A stretch of DNA of 7,950 nt from Pseudorhodobacter antarcticus (GCA_945860375.1 CAMAQR010000101.1:1-7950); one strand, 5' to 3'. Positions 1 to 6,728 are shown, numbered from the stretch's first letter. Notes: generated by a model from the sequence alone, not told the origin. Numbers and translations are program-made.

Positions 1-25
1 CCCCCCGGACCCCCGTGGGATATTT
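1..25. repeat. Partial C-rich 'GGGATATTT' intergenic repeat downstream of serA
   Basis: A run of six C, three bases, five C, then GTGGGATATTT. It closely matches 5551-5576 (six C, AAG, CCCCT, GTGGATATTT), so two copies of one intergenic element are visible. The second copy carries a complete G/C hairpin just before this part. Here the window starts inside the element, so any hairpin arm is cut off. It lies 26 bp past the serA stop, at the end of the serC-serA unit, where a terminator would be expected. The terminator role is inference; the similarity of the two copies is seen directly. Confidence 0.5.
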
Positions 26-51
26 CTACCAATGTGAAAGGGCAAGCGGGC

Positions 52-1644
52 TTAAACTTCGAATTGCAGGGCCTTGACCTGTTGGAAAAGCCCGGTGCTT
101 TCGAGAGTGTCCACAACCTTTGGGTCAATCGCTTGATCCAGATAGAGAATTGCGATGGCATCCTGCCCCACGCCCGAGCGGCCAAGGGTGAAGTTGGCGA
201 TGTTGACGCCGTTCTTGCCCATGGTCATGCCGAGAAGGCCGATGATGCCCGGCACATCTTCGTTGGTGGTGTAGAGCATATGCGCGCCGATTTCGGCGTC
301 GATGTTGATGCCCTTGATCTGGATAAACCGCGGCTTGCCATCGCTGAAACAGGTGCCCGCCACCGAGCGTTCACGCTTGTCGGTGACCATCGTCACCTTG
401 ATATAGGCGTCAAAAGTGCCGGTTTTTTCCTGCCGGGTGGTCGAGATCTGGATGCCACGTTCCTTGGCCACCACGGGAGCGGAAACGAGGTTCACATCGG
501 GGTTTGACGCTTTCATCACGCCCGCGATCACCGCCGAATTCAAAGCGGCAAGGTTCATGCCCGACACGGTGCCGTCGTACAGAATGTTGATGGCCTTGAT
601 CGGCTCATCGGTCATCTGGCCGATGAAGGCGCCCAGATGGCTGGCGAGTTTGATCCATGGCCCCATGACGGCGGCTTCTTCAGCAGTCACGGAAGGCATG
701 TTCAGCGCGTTCTGCACTGCACCGGTCAGCAAATAGTCAGACATCTGCTCGGCCACTTGCAATGCGACATTTTCCTGTGCTTCGGTGGTGGCGGCGCCCA
801 AATGCGGGGTGCAGACGACGTTGGGCAGGTTGAACAGCGGGTTCTCGGTAGCGGGTTCACTCTCGAACACGTCCAAGGCTGCAGCGGCGACATGGCCGGA
901 TTTCAGCGCATCGGCGAGGGCAGATTCATCAATCAGACCGCCACGCGCGCAGTTGATGATGCGCACGCCTTTCTTGGTTTTTGCAAGGTTCTCGCGCGAC
1001 AGGATGTTGCGGGTCTTGTCAGTCAAGGGCACATGCAGGGTGATGAAATCGGCGCGAGCAAGCAGGTCTTCAAGTTCCACCTTGGTGACGCCAAGGGTCT
1101 TGGCGCGCTCTTCCGACAGGAAGGGGTCATAGGCGACGACCTTCATGTGCAAGCCGATGGCGCGGTTGCAGACAATGCCGCCGATGTTGCCAGCCCCGAT
1201 GACGCCCAAGGTTTTATTGAACAGTTCTACCCCCATAAAGCGCGACTTCTCCCATTTGCCGGCATGGGTGCTGGCGTTTGCCTCGGGCAGTTGCCGCGCG
1301 CAGGCGAACATCATCGCGATGGCATGTTCGGCGGTGGTGATCGAGTTGCCGAAGGGCGTGTTCATCACGATCACGCCCTTTTTGGATGCAGCCGGAATGT
1401 CGACATTGTCGACGCCGATGCCCGCACGGCCGATCACCTTCAGGCGGGTGGCCTTTTCCAGCAGCTTTTCGGTGGCCTTGGTGGCCGAGCGGATGGCAAG
1501 GCCATCGTATTGGTCGATGATGGCGGCAAGCGCCTCTTTGTCTTTGCCGAGTTTCGGCATGTAATCCACCTCGACCCCACGGTCGCGGAAGATTTGAACA
1601 GCGGTTTCAGACAGTTCGTCAGAGACGAGAACGCGGGGGGCCAT
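52..1644 (-). CDS. serA: D-3-phosphoglycerate dehydrogenase (type 1, with ASB and ACT domains)
   Basis: Oxidises 3-phosphoglycerate to 3-phosphohydroxypyruvate with NAD+, the first committed step of serine synthesis in the cytoplasm. The 530-residue length fits the long type 1 enzymes. The substrate/NAD-binding core covers about residues 1-315. The Rossmann motif GAGNIGG is at 150-156. The catalytic set is Arg234 (NCARGG), Glu263 (in FESEP) and His281 (TPHLGAAT). An allosteric substrate-binding domain follows at about 316-450. A C-terminal ACT domain at about 456-530 contains NEDVPGIIG and is the usual site of serine feedback in this family; whether this enzyme is serine-inhibited cannot be read here. 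The ATG at 1644 has AAGGA seven bases upstream and gives the standard N-terminus MAPRVLVSDE. It follows serC by 85 bp on the same strand, probably as one operon. Confidence 0.97.
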   Translation of the reverse strand: MAPRVLVSDELSETAVQIFRDRGVEVDYMPKLGKDKEALAAIIDQYDGLAIRSATKATEKLLEKATRLKVIGRAGIGVDNVDIPAASKKGVIVMNTPFGNSITTAEHAIAMMFACARQLPEANASTHAGKWEKSRFMGVELFNKTLGVIGAGNIGGIVCNRAIGLHMKVVAYDPFLSEERAKTLGVTKVELEDLLARADFITLHVPLTDKTRNILSRENLAKTKKGVRIINCARGGLIDESALADALKSGHVAAAALDVFESEPATENPLFNLPNVVCTPHLGAATTEAQENVALQVAEQMSDYLLTGAVQNALNMPSVTAEEAAVMGPWIKLASHLGAFIGQMTDEPIKAINILYDGTVSGMNLAALNSAVIAGVMKASNPDVNLVSAPVVAKERGIQISTTRQEKTGTFDAYIKVTMVTDKRERSVAGTCFSDGKPRFIQIKGINIDAEIGAHMLYTTNEDVPGIIGLLGMTMGKNGVNIANFTLGRSGVGQDAIAILYLDQAIDPKVVDTLESTGLFQQVKALQFEV

Positions 1645-1660
1645 GGGTTGTTCCTTTGGC

Positions 1661-1683
1661 TAGGGTGCGTGCAAGCACACACC
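1661..1683 (-). repeat. Hairpin 1 in the serC-serA intergenic region
   Basis: On the serCA transcript strand GGTGTGTGC and GCACGCACC flank a TT, giving a nine-base-pair stem with one G-U pair (1664-1683). On the plus strand it begins TAGGGTGCGTG, the same 11 bases that begin the second hairpin 38 bp away. It lies just upstream of the serA ribosome binding site. It may be a processing or stability element, or a degenerate copy of a palindromic intergenic repeat. It has no U-tract, so it is not a convincing terminator. Confidence 0.5.
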
Positions 1684-1698
1684 TTATGGAATGGGGGG

Positions 1699-1719
1699 TA
1701 GGGTGCGTGATTTCACGCA
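1699..1719 (-). repeat. Hairpin 2 (TGCGTGA-TT-TCACGCA) in the serC-serA intergenic region
   Basis: Perfect 7+7 inverted repeat, TGCGTGA at 1704-1710 and TCACGCA at 1713-1719, ten bases after the serC stop codon on the transcript strand. It shares the leading TAGGGTGCGTG with hairpin 1. From memory, GGTGCGTGA...TCACGCACC palindromes recur between genes in Rhodobacteraceae; that recollection needs a genome search. A likely role is 3' protection of serC mRNA or differential expression of serC and serA. Confidence 0.5.
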
Positions 1720-1729
1720 ACGCCGGGAT

Positions 1730-2875
1730 TTATTGTGCAGCGATTTCTGCATGGAACGCATGCGCGACCCACGGCATCAGCGCCGCCACATCGGCGGTTT
1801 CCACCGTTGACCCGCACCAGATCCGCAGACCTGCAGGCGCATCACGGTAGGCGCCGATGTCATAGGCCACGCCGGCCTTTTCCAGCCGCTTGGCGACAGC
1901 TTTGGCAAAGGCCTCACTGTCCTTGATGCGGGCATCATCGAACTTCAGGCAAACAGAGGTCGTCGAGGCAATCGCAGGCGTTTCCGCCAGATTTTGCAGC
2001 CACGGATTGGCGGCGCAGAAATCCCAGACCACTTGGGCGTTGGCAGTCGCACGGGCGACAAGACCCGCCTGCCCGCCCACAGACTGCGCCCATTTCAGCG
2101 ACACGAGGTAATCTTCCACCGCCAGCATCGACGGGGTGTTGATCGTTTCCCCCGCAAAGATTCCTTCGATGACTTTGCCCTTGCTGGTCATGCGGAAAAT
2201 CTTCGGCAGCGGCCATGCGGGGGTGTGGTTTTCCAACCGTTCGACCGCGCGGGGCGACAGGATGATCATGCCATGCGCGCCCTCGCCGCCCAGCACTTTT
2301 TGCCAAGAGAACGTGGTCACATCCAGCTTGACCCAGTCCATATCCATCGCAAAGGCGGCGGAGGTCGCGTCGCAGATGGTCAGACCCTCGCGGTCCGCTG
2401 GAATGGCGTCGGCATTGGGCAAACGGCAACCGCTTGTGGTGCCGTTCCACGTGAACACAACGTCGGAATTGAAATCCACGGTGGCGAAATCGACGATCTG
2501 GCCATAGGGTGCGATCTTGACTTTCGCGTTCAGCTTCAACTGCTTGACCACATCCGTGACCCAGCCTTCACCAAAGCTTTCCCATGCCACCATCTCAACC
2601 GGGCGGGCCCCCAACAGCGACCACATCGCCATCTCAACCGCGCCGGTGTCGGAACCGGGAACGATGCCGATGCGGTAATCCGCAGGCACGTTCAGAATCT
2701 CACGGGTCAGGTCAATCGCCTGTTTCAGCTTGGCTTTGCCAACGGCGGCCCGGTGCGAGCGGCCAAGGGGCGCATCGGCCAACATGTCAAGGGAGAAGCC
2801 GGGAACCTTGGCGCAGGGGCCAGAGGAAAAGCGCGGATTTGCCGGGCGCAATGCCGGTGCGGGCAGATCAAACAT
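1730..2875 (-). CDS. serC: Phosphoserine aminotransferase
   Basis: Transfers the amino group of glutamate to 3-phosphohydroxypyruvate to give O-phosphoserine, using pyridoxal phosphate; second step of serine synthesis. The 381-residue product fits the alphaproteobacterial SerC branch. Visible features are the N-terminal [11 protein letters not shown] at about 13-23, [12 protein letters not shown] at about 40-51, [11 protein letters not shown] and the cofactor-lysine region [16 protein letters not shown]. The C-terminal RIWCGSTVE is near the end. The reading frame is open for 199 more codons upstream, but that part lies antisense to serB and is not SerC-like. The ATG at 2875 has AAGGA four bases upstream and gives the expected N-terminus. 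It is followed by serA on the same strand and is divergent from serB. Its ribosome binding site can be paired in the leader. Confidence 0.96.
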   Translation of the reverse strand: MFDLPAPALRPANPRFSSGPCAKVPGFSLDMLADAPLGRSHRAAVGKAKLKQAIDLTREILNVPADYRIGIVPGSDTGAVEMAMWSLLGARPVEMVAWESFGEGWVTDVVKQLKLNAKVKIAPYGQIVDFATVDFNSDVVFTWNGTTSGCRLPNADAIPADREGLTICDATSAAFAMDMDWVKLDVTTFSWQKVLGGEGAHGMIILSPRAVERLENHTPAWPLPKIFRMTSKGKVIEGIFAGETINTPSMLAVEDYLVSLKWAQSVGGQAGLVARATANAQVVWDFCAANPWLQNLAETPAIASTTSVCLKFDDARIKDSEAFAKAVAKRLEKAGVAYDIGAYRDAPAGLRIWCGSTVETADVAALMPWVAHAFHAEIAAQ

Positions 2876-2932
2876 GGTATCCTTCCAGATATAAGCCCCC
2901 CGTTGGGGAGGGGTGTCCCACTGCCGGGGATA
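2876..2932 (-). ncRNA. Candidate serC leader RNA (structured 5' UTR)
   Basis: Read on the minus strand, TATCC (2932-2928) can pair with GGATA (2882-2878), which overlaps the serC Shine-Dalgarno AAGGA. Two further C-G pairs form if the AA is bulged. Between them sits a hairpin of CCCC-AAC-GGGG (2896-2911) that can extend past a one-base bulge. A serC RNA motif (Weinberg and colleagues, Rfam 'serC') is known upstream of serC-serA operons in some alphaproteobacteria, with its last stem covering the ribosome binding site; position and architecture agree here. I have not matched it to the consensus. A further possible stem, CGCTTGTG with CGCAAGCG, lies upstream at about 2936-2957. Confidence 0.45.
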
Positions 2933-3029
2933 TGGGCGCTTGCGGGCTGGCACAAGCGGTAAAATCGCGTTAAAGCGCCGCATCATTGCGCAAATGCGAC
3001 GCGCCCGTTCACTATCGGAAACTTGCCCC
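2933..3029. promoter_or_regulatory. Divergent serC / serB promoter region
   Basis: Only 154 bp separate the serC and serB starts, so both promoters must lie between or inside the ends of these genes. On the plus strand TAAAAT (2960-2965) resembles a -10 hexamer for serB. The nearest -35-like match, TTGCGG (2940-2945), is only 14 bases away, so the pair is weak. I could not pick a convincing minus-strand promoter. serB itself has only a poor ribosome binding site (CGGAAAC, ten bases upstream). Confidence 0.4.
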
Positions 3030-3905
3030 ATGTTCACGGCCACCCTGTTGACCAACCCCGATCGCCCCGTGCTGGAGCGTGTGACGGTGGAATCGCTGCG
3101 CAACGCCTGGGGCGGGGGTGGTGCGGTCTGGCTGGACCCGGGGGTTGCGGCAGAGATTGCTTTGCCCGAGGTGCCCGCGAACCGGTGGGAAGTTTGGCAA
3201 GGGTTGCAAGGCATTGGCGTCGATCTGGTGATCCAGCCCTCCGTTGGCAGACGCAAGCGTTTGCTGATCGCCGATATGGACAGCACCATGATCCAACAGG
3301 AATGCATTGACGAACTGGCAGATGAGGCCGGCGTTGGTGCGCATGTCGCAGGCATCACGGCGCGGGCGATGAATGGAGAGTTGGACTTTGAGGATGCGCT
3401 GCGGGAACGGGTGGGCTTGCTTGCCGGCCTGCCAGAAAATGTGATTGCGGGCGTGATCCGCGACCGCATCACCCTGATGCCGGGGGGGCCGGTCTTGCTG
3501 GCGACGATGAAGGCTCAGGGGGCCTACACGGCACTGGTGTCGGGAGGGTTCACGGCCTTTACCGGGGCGATTGCCAGGGTTTTGGGCTTTGATGAAAACC
3601 GCGCCAACACGCTGCTGGTCGAGGGCGGCGTGCTGACGGGAAAGGTGGCCGATCCGATTTTGGGCCGCGCGGCCAAGGTAACGGCACTGGAAGAGATTTC
3701 AACACGGCTGGGGATCACACCCGCCGAGGCGATGGCGGTCGGTGACGGCGCCAATGATCTGGGCATGTTGGGGCTCGCCGGGGCAGGCGTGGCGCTGCAT
3801 GCCAAGCCGTCTGTGCAGGCCGAGTGTGACATCAGGGTGAACCACGGCGATCTGACGGCGCTTTTGTATCTGCAGGGGTATGCCCGTGAGGAATTCGCAG
3901 CATGA
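3030..3905 (+). CDS. serB: Phosphoserine phosphatase (HAD superfamily)
   Basis: Hydrolyses O-phosphoserine to L-serine and phosphate, the last step of the pathway, in the cytoplasm. The 291-residue protein has an N-terminal regulatory-type region of about 75 residues. The HAD core then shows DMDST at 82-86 (Asp82 nucleophile, Asp84 acid/base), ECIDELA at 91-97 in the cap region, motif II SGGF at 171-174, motif III Lys in TGKVADPI at about 203-210, and the Mg-binding [10 protein letters not shown] at 238-247. The frame is open 39 codons further upstream, but ATG 3030 gives the family N-terminus MFTATLLT. The Shine-Dalgarno there is poor, so the start is likely but not certain. Its stop overlaps the next gene by ATGA, indicating translational coupling. 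Confidence 0.96.
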   Translation: MFTATLLTNPDRPVLERVTVESLRNAWGGGGAVWLDPGVAAEIALPEVPANRWEVWQGLQGIGVDLVIQPSVGRRKRLLIADMDSTMIQQECIDELADEAGVGAHVAGITARAMNGELDFEDALRERVGLLAGLPENVIAGVIRDRITLMPGGPVLLATMKAQGAYTALVSGGFTAFTGAIARVLGFDENRANTLLVEGGVLTGKVADPILGRAAKVTALEEISTRLGITPAEAMAVGDGANDLGMLGLAGAGVALHAKPSVQAECDIRVNHGDLTALLYLQGYAREEFAA

Positions 3906-4399
3906 TCGTGCGAAGGGCGGTTCCGGCGGATGCGGCGGCGATGGTGGCAGTGCAGAACGACATCATCCGCATCGGTGGTACGACCGCCCATGAAACCCCC
4001 AGAACCGTCGCGCAGGTTCAGGAAGATTACATCACCGGGGACAGCGTGATCTCATGTCAGGTGGCCGAAGAGGCGGGAGAGTTGCTTGGCTTTCAGTCGG
4101 TCAGCCTGCACCCTGCCCTGCCGACAGGCTGGGGCGACATCGGCAGCTATGTGAAATCGGGCCTGCAACGTGGCGGTATCGGGCTGGCATTGTTCAAAGC
4201 GACGCTGGCGGCGGTGCAGGCGGCGGGGATCACCACCATCAACGCGGCGATCCGCGCCGACAATGCGCCGGGTCTGGGCTATTACTCCCGGCGCGGCTTT
4301 GTTGATTACGGGCAAGACCCCGGCTTTGCCCTGCAGGGTGGCCGCGTGGTAGGGCGCGCCCTCAAACGCTTCGATCTGACACCCCATCAATTCGACTAA
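3902..4399 (+). CDS. GNAT family N-acetyltransferase (MnaT/phosphinothricin acetyltransferase-like)
   Basis: A 165-residue GNAT enzyme, expected to transfer an acetyl group from acetyl-CoA to an amine; the substrate is unknown. It starts with the typical [14 protein letters not shown]. The acetyl-CoA pyrophosphate loop is QRGGIG at 89-94 (pattern Q/R-x-x-G-x-G), following a beta-4 strand GDIGSYVKSG. The C-terminal IRADNAPGLGYYSRRGF (about 117-133) carries the usual Asn and the Tyr that often acts as general acid. NDIIRIGGTTAHETPR near residue 19 recalls the MnaT/PAT branch, which acetylates amino acids or analogues. The ATG overlaps the serB stop (ATGA), so it is co-translated with serB. A role in amino-acid metabolism is possible, but linkage alone does not show it. 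Confidence 0.88.
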   Translation: MIVRRAVPADAAAMVAVQNDIIRIGGTTAHETPRTVAQVQEDYITGDSVISCQVAEEAGELLGFQSVSLHPALPTGWGDIGSYVKSGLQRGGIGLALFKATLAAVQAAGITTINAAIRADNAPGLGYYSRRGFVDYGQDPGFALQGGRVVGRALKRFDLTPHQFD

Positions 4400-4420
4400 A
4401 ATTTTCCGCCTCCCTCAGCG

Positions 4421-4479
4421 CGCCCCGGCCTACGGCACCGGTCCAGTGCGCAGGGCGGAAAACCCACGCTGCCGGGGCG
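4421..4479. repeat. Long-loop inverted repeat between the acetyltransferase and permease genes
   Basis: Perfect 9-bp arms CGCCCCGGC (4421-4429) and GCCGGGGCG (4471-4479) around a 41-base loop, starting 22 bp after the acetyltransferase stop. No U-tract follows on the plus strand. On the minus strand the 5' arm is followed by mixed sequence. It could end the serB unit in a factor-dependent way or be chance in G+C-rich DNA. Confidence 0.3.
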
Positions 4480-4587
4480 ACTTGCTGTTTGCGGCCATCG
4501 GGACTCCTCCCTGTACCGCTTCGGCAGGCTCACCGCTTGCAGTTGAGATTTCCCTAAGCCCATTGCAGTTTTCCAAATACTCCCGCC

Positions 4588-4606
4588 GGAGGCAGCCGAC
4601 GCCTCC
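4588..4606. repeat. Hairpin GGAGGC-n7-GCCTCC upstream of the permease gene
   Basis: Perfect 6-bp inverted repeat with a 7-base loop, preceded by CCAAATACTCCCGCC. The motif CCGGCGGGAGTATTTGG, read on the minus strand, resembles intergenic repeats I recall from Rhodobacteraceae genomes. It lies 72 bp before the permease start, so it would be in the 5' leader if the promoter is further upstream, or could be the end of a transcript. Function is not established. Confidence 0.4.
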
Positions 4607-4668
4607 GCAAAGCCTGATGCAAATCGCTTTACATCGTCGCTGATGCGCCCGACAACGCCCGCACCACC

Positions 4669-4672
4669 GGAG
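4669..4672 (+). promoter_or_regulatory. Ribosome binding site deciding the permease start
   Basis: GGAG, six bases before the ATG at 4679. The in-frame ATGs at 4643 and 4673 lack a comparably placed site, and 4673 would overlap it. This supports 4679 as the start. Confidence 0.6.
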
Positions 4673-4678
4673 ATGACG

Positions 4679-5440
4679 ATGTTCGAAGTGGCGACCCATC
4701 TTGCCCTTTTGCTGATCTGCGCGGCTTTTGTCGCGGGGTTTGTCGATGCCATCGCGGGTGGCGGCGGGTTGATCACGGTGCCGGTGCTGGTCTTGGCCGG
4801 GGCGTCGCCGTTGGAGGCACTGGCGACCAACAAATTGCAGGGCACCTCCGGGGCGGCGACGGCGGCGGTGACTTATGCACGGGCCGGGCATGTGCGGCCC
4901 ACCGAGCAGTTGGGCATGGCGGCGGTGGCGGCGGTTGCGGGAATGGCAGGGGCGCTGACGGCGCAGGCGGTGCCGGCGGAGGTGCTGCGGGTCATCATGC
5001 CGGTGGTTCTGGTCGCGGTGGCGTTATTCTTCGCCTTCAAGCCCGGACTGACGGACGCGGCGCGGGCCGAACGGATGCGGCCTGCTGTTTTCACCTTTAC
5101 CGCAGTGCCGCTGATCGCCGCTTATGACGGGTTCTTTGGGCCAGGGACCGGCAGTTTCTTGATGCTGGCCTTTGTGATGCTGGCGGGATTCGGGGTTTTG
5201 AAGGCGACGGCGCACACAAAGATGCTGAACTTTGCTTCCAACCTTGGGTCGCTGGCGGTTTTTGGCTTCAGTGGCGCGACGTGGTGGGCGATGGGGTTGG
5301 CGATGGCTGTGGCCCAGATCGCGGGGGCGGCTTTGGGGGCGCGGCTGGCGATGCGGATCGGGGCGCGGCTGATCAAGCCTTTGCTGGTTGTCACCTCAAC
5401 CGGGCTTGCCTTGCGCATGCTTTGGCAGGTTTGGGGGTAG
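4679..5440 (+). CDS. TSUP family (TauE/SafE) inner-membrane permease
   Basis: A 253-residue hydrophobic protein of the TSUP / sulfite exporter TauE-SafE family, YfcA-like. Members move organosulfur or other small anions across the inner membrane; the substrate here is unknown. The family's two internal repeats are visible. The first has FVDAIAGGGGLITVP at 21-35 with ATNKLQG at 49-55. The second has YDGFFGPGTGSFLML at 149-163 with AHTKMLNFASNLGS at 178-191. About seven to eight membrane segments are apparent, for example 5-22, 30-41, 79-95, 103-120, 137-148, 159-175, 189-217 (probably two) and 229-248. The start at 4679 was chosen for its GGAG site; 4643 would add 12 non-conserved residues. 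It stands alone, with no adjacent sulfur-metabolism gene to name the substrate. Confidence 0.9.
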   Translation: MFEVATHLALLLICAAFVAGFVDAIAGGGGLITVPVLVLAGASPLEALATNKLQGTSGAATAAVTYARAGHVRPTEQLGMAAVAAVAGMAGALTAQAVPAEVLRVIMPVVLVAVALFFAFKPGLTDAARAERMRPAVFTFTAVPLIAAYDGFFGPGTGSFLMLAFVMLAGFGVLKATAHTKMLNFASNLGSLAVFGFSGATWWAMGLAMAVAQIAGAALGARLAMRIGARLIKPLLVVTSTGLALRMLWQVWG

Positions 5441-5456
5441 GTCCCACGTTGGGACC
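5440..5456 (+). terminator. Hairpin at the stop codon of the permease gene
   Basis: GGTCCCA-CGT-TGGGACC, a perfect 7-bp stem with a 3-base loop, whose first base is the last base of the TAG stop codon. It is followed by GTCGCTATTATTTAACTTT, which is A/T-rich but not a clean U-tract. It is a plausible, imperfect intrinsic terminator for the plus-strand gene. Confidence 0.5.
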
Positions 5457-5538
5457 GTCGCTATTATTTAACTTTATCAGTTGGTTGAGTATTCCTGTTT
5501 ACCGAAAATTAGCAGGTGCGGCGCTTTCGGCAGGCCGT

Positions 5539-5577
5539 TTGGGGGGCACGCCCCCCAAGCCCCTGTGGATATTTAAG
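5539..5577. repeat. G/C hairpin plus 'GGATATTT' intergenic repeat, possible bidirectional terminator
   Basis: TTGGGGGG-CACG-CCCCCCAA forms a perfect 8-bp stem with a 4-base loop (5539-5558), followed by GCCCCTGTGGATATTT. The part from the C run onward closely matches window positions 1-25 downstream of serA. It lies between two genes pointing towards each other, the permease and zapE, as expected for a terminator serving both strands. Neither side has a strong U-tract. From memory this type of element is common at gene ends in Rhodobacteraceae. Confidence 0.55.
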
Positions 5578-5589
5578 GACAGATGAACG

Positions 5590-5610
5590 CAAATTTTAGT
5601 CAAATTTTAG
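5590..5610. repeat. Tandem direct repeat of CAAATTTTAG at the zapE stop
   Basis: CAAATTTTAG occurs at 5590-5599 and again at 5601-5610, separated by one T. The second copy contains the zapE stop codon (TTA on this strand, 5607-5609). On the zapE strand each copy reads CTAAAATTTG. It may be a small duplication or chance in the A/T-rich 3' flank. Confidence 0.6.
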
Positions 5611-6728
5611 GCGTCCGGGACCGGGGATGGCTGGCGGTTGAGGGCTGACTGGGAGCCCCAATCCGCAGCCTGCATTTCGCGCAGGCGGCTGGCGGTGCGT
5701 TCAAATTCAAAACTGCCGGTGCCTTCGATGTAGAGGCGTTCGGGTTCATCCGCGGCAGAGCAGACCAGTTTGGTTTTCGCCTCATAAAGAGCGTCGATCA
5801 GGGTGACGAAGCGTTTGGCCTCGTTGTAGTTGCTGGCCGACAGTTGCGGGATGTCTTCGAGGATCAGCACCCGCACGGCGCTTGCGATGGCGAGGTAGTC
5901 GGCAGGGCCAAGCGGTTTGGCGCACAGGTCCCAGAATGTGGCGCGGCCGATGCCGTTGGCAAAGCGCGGCAGTTCGGCGGTGCGGCCATTGACTGGCAGA
6001 CGCAGGGTTTCGCCCACAGCCCCGCCGGTCAGGTCTTTCCAAATGGCAGAGATGTCATCTTGCGCCTTGCCTGCCGGGTGAAAATAGACCTGCGCCCCGG
6101 TCAGCCGGTGTTGGCGGTAGTCGTGGGGGGATTCCAGTTCCACCACCTGCAGACGCTGGCGCAGCATATCGATAAAGGGCAGGAACAGCGCGCGGTTCAG
6201 GCCGGTTTTGTACAGGTCTTCGGGCGGGCGGTTCGAGGTGGTGACAATCAGCACCCCCGCCGCCAGCAGTTTTTCAAACAGCCGCCCGACGATCATCGCA
6301 TCGGTGATGTCGTTGATCTGCATCTCGTCAAAGGCCAGCAGACGGGTGCTTTGAGTGATGGCCTCGGCCACCGGTTCCAGCGCGTCTTCGACATGGCGCT
6401 TGCGCGCTTCGTGCAGGCCGTGGTGGATGTCTTGCATGAAGGCGTGAAAGTGGACGCGGCGCTTTTGGACGATGTCGGTGTGATCGCAGAACAGGTCCAT
6501 CAGCATCGATTTGCCACGTCCCACGCCGCCCCAAAGGTACATGCCCGGCGGCGGCGACATGGGTTTGGCGAACAACCCGGCAAAGAGGCCGATCTTGCGG
6601 GTGGCGTTCGCCTCTGCCCAGACACGCAACGATTCCAGCTGCGGCAGGACCGCGTGCTGCGCAGGGTCAGGGCGCAGGCTGCCAGCGGCCACTTTGGCGT
6701 CGTAGATCTCGGTCAGGGTCTTGTGCAT
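5607..6728 (-). CDS. zapE: Cell division protein ZapE (AFG1-like P-loop ATPase)
   Basis: A 373-residue AFG1/LACE1-family ATPase. In E. coli ZapE associates with the FtsZ ring late in division and under low oxygen; mitochondrial AFG1 acts in protein quality control. Visible motifs are an N-terminal Tyr/Asp-rich segment, PPPGMYLWGGVGRGKS ending in the Walker A (GGVGRGKS, 67-74), FHAFMQDIH at 94-102 and Walker B LLAFDEM at 130-136 with Asp134-Glu135. The sensor 1 region is TTSNRPPEDLY at 163-173, with Asn166. The C-terminal FERTASRLREMQ at 342-353 is typical of the family. Start ATG 6728 is chosen because the protein then begins MHKTLTEIYD. The frame is open 62 codons further upstream without family-like sequence. 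The Shine-Dalgarno is weak and distant (AAGGGG about 15 bases upstream), so the exact start is moderately sure. Confidence 0.93.
   Translation of the reverse strand: MHKTLTEIYDAKVAAGSLRPDPAQHAVLPQLESLRVWAEANATRKIGLFAGLFAKPMSPPPGMYLWGGVGRGKSMLMDLFCDHTDIVQKRRVHFHAFMQDIHHGLHEARKRHVEDALEPVAEAITQSTRLLAFDEMQINDITDAMIVGRLFEKLLAAGVLIVTTSNRPPEDLYKTGLNRALFLPFIDMLRQRLQVVELESPHDYRQHRLTGAQVYFHPAGKAQDDISAIWKDLTGGAVGETLRLPVNGRTAELPRFANGIGRATFWDLCAKPLGPADYLAIASAVRVLILEDIPQLSASNYNEAKRFVTLIDALYEAKTKLVCSAADEPERLYIEGTGSFEFERTASRLREMQAADWGSQSALNRQPSPVPDA

Noticed and set aside
637..1701. 354-codon open frame on the plus strand opposite serA, plus smaller ones nearby
   Set aside because: It lies fully antisense to a clearly conserved SerA, has no family-like sequence, and is explained by codon bias in G+C-rich DNA.
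1994..2962. 322-codon plus-strand open frame opposite serC
   Set aside because: Antisense shadow of a confidently assigned serC; composition is Arg/His/Gly-rich noise without motifs.
2876..3472. Upstream extension of the serC frame by 199 codons
   Set aside because: It runs through the antisense strand of serB, and the expected SerC N-terminus with a ribosome binding site occurs at 2875.
4396..4891. Overlapping minus-strand frames across the acetyltransferase-permease gap
   Set aside because: They run antisense into the permease 5' end, lack ribosome binding sites and recognisable motifs, and end in Arg/Pro-rich noise.
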